A DNA stretch of 64,000 nucleotides from Sphingobium fontiphilum. Its GTDB lineage: Bacteria; Pseudomonadota; Alphaproteobacteria; Sphingomonadales; Sphingomonadaceae. Shown one piece after another: positions 38,129-46,082 of the stretch. The position numbers and the translations under genes were made by a program. Within the stretch, counting starts at the first letter, position 1. Each line of letters begins with the position of its first letter. Below the pieces are notes generated by a model that was not told the DNA's origin, did not search any database, and saw nothing but the letters and a program-made list of their open reading frames with translations. The stretch covers positions 310,001 to 374,000 of the forward strand of contig NZ_JACIEB010000002.1 of NCBI RefSeq assembly GCF_014196635.1. The letters are read 5' to 3'.

Positions 38129-39313
38129 TCAACCGTCCGTTTTCCGACTGTCGATATTATTGTCGTTTTCCTGGCGCGGCGCGACCGTCAAAGTGCCCCG
38201 TTCGAACAGGAAACCGGCGATATCCGGCGTTCCGGCGGCGGCGACCACAGTCTGGATGATGATGAGCAGCGGCACGCCCAACAGCGCGCCCGGCGTGCCC
38301 CACACCCATCCCCAGAATGTGATCGACACCAAGATCAGCAAGGGATTCATCGTCAGCCGCCGTCCCAGCACCATCGGCGTCACCATATTCGCCTCGACCA
38401 GGTGAAAGCCGATCTGGATAGCGGCGGGCAGCAAGGCCAGCCAGATGTCGTTGAACACCATCAAACCGCCCAACCCCATCAGCACGGCGGCCAGCATCGG
38501 CCCGAAATAAGGGATGAAGTTCAGCAGCGCGACAATGCCGCCCCACATCCAGGGCGAAGGCATCCCGATCAGCCACAGGGCGACGCCCACCGCCACGCCC
38601 AGACCGAAATTGATGGTGGCGATGGTGATGACATAGGCGCTGGTCGCATCGACCACATTCTGGATGACGCGCGCCACCGCCAGCGCGCCGTCAAAACTGC
38701 CCCGGCTGTTGATCGTGCGTCGCCGCAACCGGGTCCAGCCCGCCAGGAAGAAGTAGATGATGAGCAGGCCGAACACCATCTGGATGATCGCCGCGGGCGC
38801 GGATGTGGCGGCCAGTTGCAGCAGCGAATGGGGCGCCTCCACCGCCGCCGTCTGCGCCGCCGCCACGGGGCCGCTCGCCAGCATCTGCACGGTTTCGTCG
38901 ACGAAGTGCTGAAGCTGGGAATAGAAATTGATGACCGGCGCCAGATTGGCCTGAATTTGCGGGATGCGTTCGGGCAGGATGCGGAACCAGTCGGTCGCCG
39001 GCACGACGATCAGCACCAGCGCCGTATTGGCCACCGCCAGAAAGCCGACCACCGCCAGCATCGCCGCCAGCCCCGATGGCACATGCCGCCGCTCCAGCCA
39101 CTCCAGCAGGGGCACGAGCGCGATCGCCACCACCAGCGCCGCCGTCAACGGCAGGAAGAATTCCGCGCCCGCCCGCAGGGCGAAGGGCATGGCCAGCAAC
39201 AGGCCGAGGCCAGACGACAGGGCGATGGACGCCAGCAGCCGGTCCCGCCGCCGATCCACTTCCTGCTGGTCCCTCTGGGTCACGCCGCGCCGCTCCGTTG
39301 CCGCCTGTGCCAT
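38129..39313 (-). CDS. AI-2E family transporter (PerM/TqsA-like)
   Basis: The 394-residue product has about eight hydrophobic segments and the AI-2E family C-terminal stretch GMPSPWMWGGIVALLNFIPY followed by FGPMLAAVLMGLGGL. Members export small signals or sodium; the substrate is not assigned. It converges with nothing: its stop lies 42 bases from tRNA-Asp, and its start is divergent from a secreted-protein gene. Confidence 0.88.
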   Translation of the reverse strand: MAQAATERRGVTQRDQQEVDRRRDRLLASIALSSGLGLLLAMPFALRAGAEFFLPLTAALVVAIALVPLLEWLERRHVPSGLAAMLAVVGFLAVANTALVLIVVPATDWFRILPERIPQIQANLAPVINFYSQLQHFVDETVQMLASGPVAAAQTAAVEAPHSLLQLAATSAPAAIIQMVFGLLIIYFFLAGWTRLRRRTINSRGSFDGALAVARVIQNVVDATSAYVITIATINFGLGVAVGVALWLIGMPSPWMWGGIVALLNFIPYFGPMLAAVLMGLGGLMVFNDIWLALLPAAIQIGFHLVEANMVTPMVLGRRLTMNPLLILVSITFWGWVWGTPGALLGVPLLIIIQTVVAAAGTPDIAGFLFERGTLTVAPRQENDNNIDSRKTDG

Positions 39314-39447
39314 GGCTGTGCACCGGCGCGGGGGCGGCCGTCAATCGGCCATCATCGTTGGCGGGCGCTTCACGGATAATAGCGATTTAACCAAATATTG
39401 GGGCGACCGTTCTAAACAGCCGACACGAGACCATGAACGGGGCGGAC

Positions 39448-39936
39448 ATGCGGTTTCAACGAATGATCGGGCTTATGGGGGCGATCGCCGCCGCGACGCT
39501 GGGCGTGACCGCGCCACTGACCGCAGTTCATGCCGCGCCGATCTCGCTCAACACCCAGATGTTCGTCGAACATGTGACGACCGACATCAACGGTCGCGCC
39601 CGCCGGGTGCTGCGCGCCGCTGATCGCCTGTCGCCCGGCGACACGCTGGTCGTGGTGGTCAACTGGCGCAACCGTGCGGACCGGGCGATGTCCGGCATCG
39701 CGGTGACCAACGCCATTCCCGGCCGGTTGCGAATCGATCCTGCCGATCCCGCCATGCTGGTTTCGGTGGATGGCGGCGCGAACTGGGGGCGGCTCGATCA
39801 GCTCTGGCTACCGACGCCGCTGGGCGGCACGCGCCGCGCCACGGCGGAGGATGTGACCCACATACGCTGGCCCATGCCCGGCACCATCGCGCCGGGCCAG
39901 GGCGGCCGCATCGCCTATCGCGCCACGGTTCGCTGA
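39448..39936 (+). CDS. Secreted protein with a DUF11-like (Ig-type) domain
   Basis: The 162-residue product has a signal peptide ending near VHAAP, followed by a domain with DRLSPGDTLVVVVNWRNRAD and MSGIAVTNAIPGRLRID, the pattern of DUF11/conserved-repeat domains in which a structural beta-sandwich binds envelope or surface partners. ATG 39448 was preferred to 39433 as the signal peptide start. A single copy of the domain is seen, so it is probably a periplasmic or surface accessory protein. Its stop is 8 bases from the convergent E2 gene. Confidence 0.7.
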   Translation: MRFQRMIGLMGAIAAATLGVTAPLTAVHAAPISLNTQMFVEHVTTDINGRARRVLRAADRLSPGDTLVVVVNWRNRADRAMSGIAVTNAIPGRLRIDPADPAMLVSVDGGANWGRLDQLWLPTPLGGTRRATAEDVTHIRWPMPGTIAPGQGGRIAYRATVR

Positions 39937-39943
39937 ACGGCGG

Positions 39944-41230
39944 TCAGTCAGCGAACAGCATCACCGGATTTTCCAGGCTGCGCTTGAGCGCCTGAACGAA
40001 GCTCGCCGCGTCCCAACCGTCGACGACGCGATGGTCGCAACTGATCGACAGGTTCATCAGCTTCGCCGCGACCACGTCCCTGCCCCGGAACACCGGCCGC
40101 TCGACGATGCGGTTGGGGCCGATGATCGCCACTTCCGGCCGGTTGATGACCGGCGTCGTCGCAATCCCACCCAGCGGCCCCAGCGACGTGATGGTGAGGG
40201 TGGAGCCCGAAAGCTCCTCCGACTTCGCCTTGCCCGTGCGCGCCGCTTCAGCCAGCCGCCCGATCTCGGCCGCCAGTTGCCAGATATTGCGATCCTGCGC
40301 GTCGCGGATCACCGGCACCATCAGCCCCGCATCGGTCTGCGTCGCCAGCCCCATATGGACGGCGCCATGGCGCGTCACCACGCCCGCCTCGTCATCATAG
40401 CGGGCGTTGAGCATGGGGAAATCGGGCAGCGTCTTGCAAATGGCGACGATCAGCAGCGGCAACAGCGTCAGTTTCGGCCGATCCCCGCGCCCGGCGTTCA
40501 ATTGCGCGCGCAAATCCTCCAACAGGGTGACGTCGATTTCCTCGACATAGGTGAAATGGGGAATGTGCCGCTTGGCCGCCGCCATATTCTCGGCGATGCG
40601 ACGCCGCAGGCCGATCACCTTCACCGCCTCGTCCGCACGCTTGGCGCTGCGCCCGGCGGGGCGATAGCCCTGCCCCGCCCCATAGAGAAGATAGGCGTCG
40701 AGATCGGCATGGCGGATGCGGTCGCCCGCCGCCTTCACCTGGGCCAGGTCGATCCCCAATTCCTTCGCCCGCGCCCGCACGGCGGGGGAAGCGAGGACGG
40801 GCTGTTCGGCAACGGCGTGCTCCTGCAAAGGCAGGAGCCCAGGGCCAGATTGTGCGTTATCGCCATGGGCTCCTGCCTCCGCAGGAGCACTGGCCTGCGG
40901 CGCATCCGCCGCCGCCTCCAGCATCGCCTCGCCCGGCGTCTCCGCTTCGATCGTTTCCACAGACGGCGGCGGCGCGGCTGCCTCTTCGCCCTCGACCTCG
41001 ATCACCACCAGCATCGCGCCGATGGCGACATCCTGCCCCTCCTGTGCCGCCAGCTCGACGATGGTGCCCGCGACCGGGCTTTCCATCTCCACCGTCGCCT
41101 TGTCGGTCATCATGTCGGCGATGGGCTGGTCTTCCTCGACCCGGTCGCCAACCTTGACGCGCCAGCCGACGATTTCGGCCGATGAAATGCCCTCGCCAAT
41201 GTCGGGCAGGCGGAATGTGAAGAGGGCCAT
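39944..41230 (-). CDS. bkdB: Branched-chain 2-oxoacid dehydrogenase E2 (dihydrolipoyl acyltransferase)
   Basis: The 428-residue product has a lipoyl domain (residues 1-80, lipoyl Lys44 in MTDKATVEM), a peripheral-subunit-binding domain (about 143-180, PAVRARAKELGIDLAQV) and a catalytic domain ending with the His/Asp motif DHRVVDGWDAA. With E1 and E3 it converts branched 2-oxoacids to acyl-CoA. The linker contains residues 114-138 (PAEAGAHG...LLPLQEH), encoded by a nested palindromic repeat (40817-40890) that looks like a mobile or REP-type element translated in frame. E3 (lpd) is not in this window. Confidence 0.94.
   Translation of the reverse strand: MALFTFRLPDIGEGISSAEIVGWRVKVGDRVEEDQPIADMMTDKATVEMESPVAGTIVELAAQEGQDVAIGAMLVVIEVEGEEAAAPPPSVETIEAETPGEAMLEAAADAPQASAPAEAGAHGDNAQSGPGLLPLQEHAVAEQPVLASPAVRARAKELGIDLAQVKAAGDRIRHADLDAYLLYGAGQGYRPAGRSAKRADEAVKVIGLRRRIAENMAAAKRHIPHFTYVEEIDVTLLEDLRAQLNAGRGDRPKLTLLPLLIVAICKTLPDFPMLNARYDDEAGVVTRHGAVHMGLATQTDAGLMVPVIRDAQDRNIWQLAAEIGRLAEAARTGKAKSEELSGSTLTITSLGPLGGIATTPVINRPEVAIIGPNRIVERPVFRGRDVVAAKLMNLSISCDHRVVDGWDAASFVQALKRSLENPVMLFAD
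40817..40890. repeat. Nested palindromic repeat inside the E2 coding sequence
   Basis: The arms GTGCTCCTGCAAAGGCAGGAGCCC (40817-40840) and its inverted copy (40867-40890) match at 22 of 24 positions with a 26-base loop. Each arm is itself a hairpin (CTCCTGC-N4-GCAGGAG). This is the layout of intergenic double palindromes in sphingomonads, but it lies inside bkdB and is read in frame. Confidence 0.85.
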
Positions 41231-41236
41231 GACCGG

Positions 41237-42280
41237 TCAATCCTTCAATATCTTGCTGATCGCTTCGCGGATGCGCACCGGGCCGGGGAAATAGGCCCAT
41301 TCCAGGCTGTGGGGATAAGGGGTGTCAAATCCCGTTACCCGCGCGATCGGCGCTTCGAGATGATAGAAACAGCGTTCCTGAACCAGGGATAGCAACTCCG
41401 CGCCAAAGCCGCTGGTCCGCGTGGCTTCATGCACGATCAGGCAGCGGCCGGTTTTCCGCACCGACGCCTCGATGGCGTCGATGTCCAGCGGCACCAGCGT
41501 ACGCAGGTCGATGATCTCCGCGTCCACGCCCATGGCGGCGGCCACGCCCTCCACCACATGCACCATCGTGCCATAGCACAGGATCGTCAGCGCCTCGCCC
41601 GCCCGCACCGTCCGCGCCTTGCCCAGCGGAATGCGGTAATGGCCGGTCGGAACCTGGGCATCGCGGTGCCCGGCCCAACTGCGCGCGGGCGTATCATAAT
41701 GGCCGTCAAACGGACCGTTATAGATGCGCTTGGGTTCGAAGAAGATCGTCGGATCACTATCCTCGATCGCCGCGATCAACAGCCCCTTGGCGTCATAGGG
41801 GGTGGACGGGATGACCGTCTTGATACCCGACACATGGGTGAAGATGCCTTCGGGCGACTGGCTGTGCGTCTGGCCGCCGAAAATGCCGCCGCCAAAGGGG
41901 GAGCGCACCGTCATCGGCGCGATGAACTCGCCCGCCGACCGGTAACGCAGCCGCGCCGCCTCGCTCACCAACTGGTCGAGCGCGGGATAGATATAGTCGG
42001 CGAACTGGATTTCGGGCACCGGGCGCAGGCCATAGGCGCCCATGCCGACGGCCACGCCGATGATGCCGCATTCGGTGATCGGCGTGTCGAACACCCGGTT
42101 CTTGCCATATTTCTGTTGCAGGCCCGCCGTGGCGCGGAATACGCCGCCGAAAAAGCCGACATCCTCGCCCATGACGATGACATCGGGGTCGCGGCCCATC
42201 ATCACGTCCAGCGCGCTGTTGATCGCCTGGATCATCGTCATCTGGGCAGTGGCTTCGGGATCGATGAGAGTGTCAGTCAT
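41237..42280 (-). CDS. bkdA2: Branched-chain 2-oxoacid dehydrogenase E1 beta subunit
   Basis: The 347-residue product has transketolase-fold motifs (VIVMGEDVGFFGGVFRAT, TPITECGIIGVAVGMGAYGL) and LRYRSAGEFIAPMTVRSPFG, typical of 2-oxoisovalerate dehydrogenase beta subunits. With the alpha subunit it binds thiamine diphosphate and decarboxylates branched-chain 2-oxoacids. It lies between E1 alpha (195 bases upstream) and E2 (6 bases downstream). Confidence 0.94.
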   Translation of the reverse strand: MTDTLIDPEATAQMTMIQAINSALDVMMGRDPDVIVMGEDVGFFGGVFRATAGLQQKYGKNRVFDTPITECGIIGVAVGMGAYGLRPVPEIQFADYIYPALDQLVSEAARLRYRSAGEFIAPMTVRSPFGGGIFGGQTHSQSPEGIFTHVSGIKTVIPSTPYDAKGLLIAAIEDSDPTIFFEPKRIYNGPFDGHYDTPARSWAGHRDAQVPTGHYRIPLGKARTVRAGEALTILCYGTMVHVVEGVAAAMGVDAEIIDLRTLVPLDIDAIEASVRKTGRCLIVHEATRTSGFGAELLSLVQERCFYHLEAPIARVTGFDTPYPHSLEWAYFPGPVRIREAISKILKD

Positions 42281-42294
42281 GAAGCCATCCTTCC

Positions 42295-42458
42295 CCTCTC
42301 CCCTTGGGGGAGAGGATAGCGAAGCTTGCCAGCTTGCTGGCTAGCATAGCTTGGTGAGGGGGTAGCGTCCTATCGTCGGGGCGCATCACCCCCATCCAAC
42401 CGCGCCTAGGCTCCTTCGTCGCCAAGGCTTCGTATCCTTCTCCCGTCAAGGGAGAAGG
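42295..42458. repeat. Palindrome-rich spacer between E1 alpha and E1 beta genes
   Basis: The spacer holds a stem CCTCTCCC...GGGAGAGG (about 42295-42315), a region of AGCTTGC/GCTTGGT short repeats (42321-42353), and a perfect 9-bp stem CCTTCTCCC-GTCAA-GGGAGAAGG (42436-42458). No gene lies in it. The pattern matches REP-like intergenic elements, and the last hairpin would be transcribed 18 bases past the E1 alpha stop. Confidence 0.7.
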
Positions 42459-42475
42459 TTTGATCGCCAAATCCC

Positions 42476-43816
42476 TCACAATCCCGCCGCCTTCTGTTCG
42501 TCCAGCATCTGCTGCTGCTGTTCCTTCAGATGCCAGGGCATCTCCTCGAACACATCCTCGAACATGCTCTCCATCGGATGGTGCAGGCCATGGCCCAATA
42601 TGCCGTTCTTTTCCGCCTGGCGCGCGGTGTCGCGCACCATTTCGGCCAGGTCGCGGTCCATCGCCGCCTGGCGATCCTCGTCCCATATGCCGATGGCGAT
42701 GCAATGCCGCTTCAACCGGGCGATGGGGTCGCCCAGCGGCCAGTGGCTGCCTTCATTGGCGGAACGATAGGCGCCGGGGTCGTCGGACGTGCTGTGCCCC
42801 TCGGCGCGATAGGTGAAATGTTCGATCAGAGTCGGCCCGGCATTGGCCCGCGCCCGGTCGGCGGCCCAGCGTGTGGCGGCGTGAACGGCCAATATGTCGT
42901 TGCCGTCGACGCGCAGTCCGGCAATGCCATAGCCCACGGCGCGCGCGGCGAAGGTTGTCGCCTCGGCCCCGGCAAAGCCCGAAAAGCTGCTGATGGCCCA
43001 TTGGTTATTGACGACGTTCAGGATCACCGGAACACGATAGACGCTGGCGAAGGTGCAGGCGGAATGGAAATCCCCCTCCGCCGTCGACCCTTCGCCGCAC
43101 CATGCCGCCGCGATGCGCGTGTCGCCGCGCGCGGCGCTCGCCATCGCCCATCCCACCGCCTGCGGATATTGGGTGGTGAGGTTGCCGGAAATCGAGAAGA
43201 ACCCCGCCTCCCGCGCCGAATACATGATCGGCAGTTGCCGCCCCTTCAGCCGGTCGCCCTTGTTCGAGTAAATCTGGTTCATCATGTCGATGATCGGCCA
43301 GTCGCGCGCGATCAATATGCCCTGCTGGCGATAGCTGGGGAAACACATGTCGTCGCGCTGCAGCGCGTGGGCCGCGCCGACCGACACCGCCTCCTCCCCC
43401 GTCGACTTCATGTAGAAACTGGTCTTGCCCTGCCGCTGGGCGCGGAACATGCGTTCGTCAAAGGCGCGGGTCAGCGCCATGGCGCGCAGCATCTTGAGCA
43501 GCGTTTCGGCGGGAAGCCGGGGGTTCCAGGGGCCCGCCGCCTGACCGTCATCACCGAGCACGCGGACCAGGCCATAGGCCAGATCGCGCATGTCGGCGGG
43601 CGCGGCGCTTTCGTCGGGGCGCGGCGTAGCGCCGGGCGCGGGGATGTCGAAGTCGGAAAAATCGGCCTCATCGCCCGGCCGGAAACGCGGTTCGGGCACG
43701 TGAAGCGAAAGGGGGGGCAGGTTGGGGGGCGGCATATTGGGCCGCGCCATTTCGGACGCGTCGCCTGTCCTCTCACCGGTCTGGGTCACCAACGACTCCA
43801 TTTTGCTGCATTGCAT
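42476..43816 (-). CDS. bkdA1: Branched-chain 2-oxoacid dehydrogenase E1 alpha subunit
   Basis: The 446-residue product has the thiamine-diphosphate GDG-type motif (WCGEGSTAEGDFH...NVVNNQ) and FYMKSTGEEAVSVGAAHAL, FPSYRQQGILIARDWP of E1 alpha, and ends EQQQQMLDEQKAAGL. A Pro-rich leader of about 80 residues precedes the catalytic domain. Several ATGs are possible (43816, 43801, 43750); none has a good ribosome-binding site, and the AT-rich region just upstream (TTGTAATATAATAACC on the minus strand) is probably the promoter. It is the first gene of the bkd operon. Confidence 0.9.
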   Translation of the reverse strand: MQCSKMESLVTQTGERTGDASEMARPNMPPPNLPPLSLHVPEPRFRPGDEADFSDFDIPAPGATPRPDESAAPADMRDLAYGLVRVLGDDGQAAGPWNPRLPAETLLKMLRAMALTRAFDERMFRAQRQGKTSFYMKSTGEEAVSVGAAHALQRDDMCFPSYRQQGILIARDWPIIDMMNQIYSNKGDRLKGRQLPIMYSAREAGFFSISGNLTTQYPQAVGWAMASAARGDTRIAAAWCGEGSTAEGDFHSACTFASVYRVPVILNVVNNQWAISSFSGFAGAEATTFAARAVGYGIAGLRVDGNDILAVHAATRWAADRARANAGPTLIEHFTYRAEGHSTSDDPGAYRSANEGSHWPLGDPIARLKRHCIAIGIWDEDRQAAMDRDLAEMVRDTARQAEKNGILGHGLHHPMESMFEDVFEEMPWHLKEQQQQMLDEQKAAGL

Positions 43817-43919
43817 TATTGTTGCTTGTGGCGGTTATTATATTACAATGCTTGAAGAACGCAAGAACCCCTCCGCCGTTCCGCGGATCACCGGATTTTT
43901 TCAGCGATTTAGCGGCGGT

Positions 43920-44852
43920 TCAGACGGCGACGGGCGCGGCGATATGGCTTTGCGGCGCATAATCCTCGACCGCGAAATCCTCGATCCGATAGTCGAAAAT
44001 GCTCTCCGGCCGCCGGGCGATTCTCAGGCGCGGCGCCCCGGCCGGCTTGCGCGCCAGTTGCGCCTCCACCAGGTCGGCATGGTTCAGGTACAGGTGGACG
44101 TCGCCCCCCTGCCAGACGACCTCGCCCGGCTCCAGATCGCATTGCTGCGCCAGCATCCGCGTCACCATGGTCAGGCCGAATATGTTGAAGGCAAAGCCCA
44201 GGCCAAGATCGCAACTGCGCTGGAACAGCAGGCCGTTCAGCCGATTGCCGGCAACATGGAACTGATAGGTCATGTGACAGGGCGGCAACGCCATGTCCGG
44301 CACCTCGGCCACATTCCAGCCCGTAAAGAGCAGGCGGCGGCTGCCCGGATTGCGGCGGATATTGTCGACCAGTTCGGCGATCTGGTTATGCCCCCTATCG
44401 CGCTTGCGATAGAGGCCGTCACCGGCAGGCTCATAGATCGGCCAGTTCACCCATTGCGCGCCATAGACCGGGCCCAGATCGCCCCAGCGCGCCGCAAAAT
44501 CGGCGTCGGCGATGATCCGCGCCTCGAACGCATCGCGATCAATGTCTTCGCCCGTCGCCCGGCGATAGACGTCGAGCGGCCAGTCGGTCCAGATATGGAC
44601 GCCCTGCTTCACCAGTTCGCGGATATTGGTGTCGCCGGTCAGGAACCACAGCATCTCGCGCGCCGCGACTTTCCAGTAGACGCGCTTGGTGGTCAGCAGC
44701 GGGACGGCGTCGTCAGCCAGCGAAAAGCGCATCTGCGCGCCCATGATCGACCGGGTGCCGACGCCGGTGCGGTCCACCCGTTCATCCCCGTGCCGCCAGA
44801 TATGGCGCATCAGGTCCAGATACTGGTCTTCATAATGGGGCATGTCGGACAC
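43920..44852 (-). CDS. thyA: Thymidylate synthase
   Basis: The 310-residue product has the active-site LPPCHMTYQFHV with the nucleophilic Cys and GKRDRGHNQ-type loop, and starts MSDMPHYEDQYLDLMRHIW. It methylates dUMP using methylene-tetrahydrofolate. It is longer than E. coli ThyA (264 residues) because of an insert around residues 95-125. No folA is adjacent. Confidence 0.95.
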   Translation of the reverse strand: MSDMPHYEDQYLDLMRHIWRHGDERVDRTGVGTRSIMGAQMRFSLADDAVPLLTTKRVYWKVAAREMLWFLTGDTNIRELVKQGVHIWTDWPLDVYRRATGEDIDRDAFEARIIADADFAARWGDLGPVYGAQWVNWPIYEPAGDGLYRKRDRGHNQIAELVDNIRRNPGSRRLLFTGWNVAEVPDMALPPCHMTYQFHVAGNRLNGLLFQRSCDLGLGFAFNIFGLTMVTRMLAQQCDLEPGEVVWQGGDVHLYLNHADLVEAQLARKPAGAPRLRIARRPESIFDYRIEDFAVEDYAPQSHIAAPVAV

Positions 44853-44899
44853 GGACGGGAAAGGCCTCGCTGGGATAAAGCAAGCCCTCTGCTAGCCCA

Positions 44900-46051
44900 T
44901 CAGGCCGCGCCCCGCCATGGGATAACACGATCGCGCCCGGCGTTTTTCGCCTCATAGAGCGCCTTGTCCGCGCGGTGGACCAGATCATCCATATGGCTGT
45001 CTTCCGGCAACAGTTCCGACAGGCCGAAACTGGCGCGCAACGCCCGTGGCAGGGTGATGCGCAGGTCGGCTTCCGCTACGCTGCGGCGGATGCGTTCCAT
45101 CACCTCGATCGCCGCCTCGACAGGGGTGTCGACCAGCAAAATGCCGAATTCGTCGCCGCCCAGGCGGCCGACAACGTCGCCCCGGCGCACGCCGTCATGC
45201 AGCAGTTGCGCAAAGCCGCGCAACGCGGCGTCGCCTGCAATATGGCCATGCCCGTCGTTCAGCGACTTGAAATCGTCAATGTCGCAAATGACCATGGTCA
45301 AAGGCCGCTTGTGCCGATGCGCGTTGGCGATCGCCCGCCGCGCCGCGCTTTCCAGTCCGCGCCGGTTGAGCACGTTGGTAAGCGGGTCGCGGTCGAGTTG
45401 TTCCCGCAACTGTTCGGCCAGATCGCCAGCCACGACCATCACGCCCGCGACGCAACTCGCCACATAGATGGACGGCAAGCCCAGGCCCAGCATGGCGCGA
45501 TAGGCCTGCAATCCCGCATCGCCCGCCATGAACAGGTCGCGGGCCGAATTGACCACCAGGCCGATCTGAAACAGCGCCAGAAGCGACAGGATCGCCACGA
45601 ACATGCGCTCGGGCGGCGTCAGACGGCGGTCGACCCTTGTCAGTTCCAACGCCGAAATCGCTATCAGCACACCGACATAACCTGGCCCGAATATGCCGAG
45701 AAGCGGTCGGTTCTCGCTGAGAGCGGCGTAGGACGCCACCAGCCCGGCCAGCGCGCTGACCGGGCCCAGCCATGCCAGGCCGGCCGTGCGCCCGGCCCTC
45801 TGGCGAACGCCGACCAGCACCAGCACGCTGCTGAAAATGATCGTCATCGCCGCCAGCGCCATCAATATGCCGCTGTGCAACGCCAGTCCGGCCGCGTTCA
45901 GCACCCATTGGATGGCCGAAACCGCATAGGATGCCGTCCAGGTGAGGACATGGCGCTTGCGACCGAAATGGACCCACGCAACGCCCATGGCGATCATCAT
46001 CACCACGCTGGTGAAAAACAGCAGCGCCAATATGATAAAGGCCGGATTCAA
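44900..46051 (-). CDS. Membrane-bound diguanylate cyclase (GGDEF)
   Basis: The 383-residue product has about six hydrophobic segments in residues 1-210 and a C-terminal GGDEF domain (298-302, RLGGDEFGILL), the catalytic signature for making cyclic di-GMP from GTP. An inhibitory I-site RxxD (R289-D292, RRGD) lies five residues ahead, so product inhibition is expected. The input signal is unknown. It is next to thyA with a 47-base gap. Confidence 0.92.
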   Translation of the reverse strand: MNPAFIILALLFFTSVVMMIAMGVAWVHFGRKRHVLTWTASYAVSAIQWVLNAAGLALHSGILMALAAMTIIFSSVLVLVGVRQRAGRTAGLAWLGPVSALAGLVASYAALSENRPLLGIFGPGYVGVLIAISALELTRVDRRLTPPERMFVAILSLLALFQIGLVVNSARDLFMAGDAGLQAYRAMLGLGLPSIYVASCVAGVMVVAGDLAEQLREQLDRDPLTNVLNRRGLESAARRAIANAHRHKRPLTMVICDIDDFKSLNDGHGHIAGDAALRGFAQLLHDGVRRGDVVGRLGGDEFGILLVDTPVEAAIEVMERIRRSVAEADLRITLPRALRASFGLSELLPEDSHMDDLVHRADKALYEAKNAGRDRVIPWRGAA

Positions 46052-46082
46052 CGCTGCACTCTCCCTTACGGCATGGCCGTCA

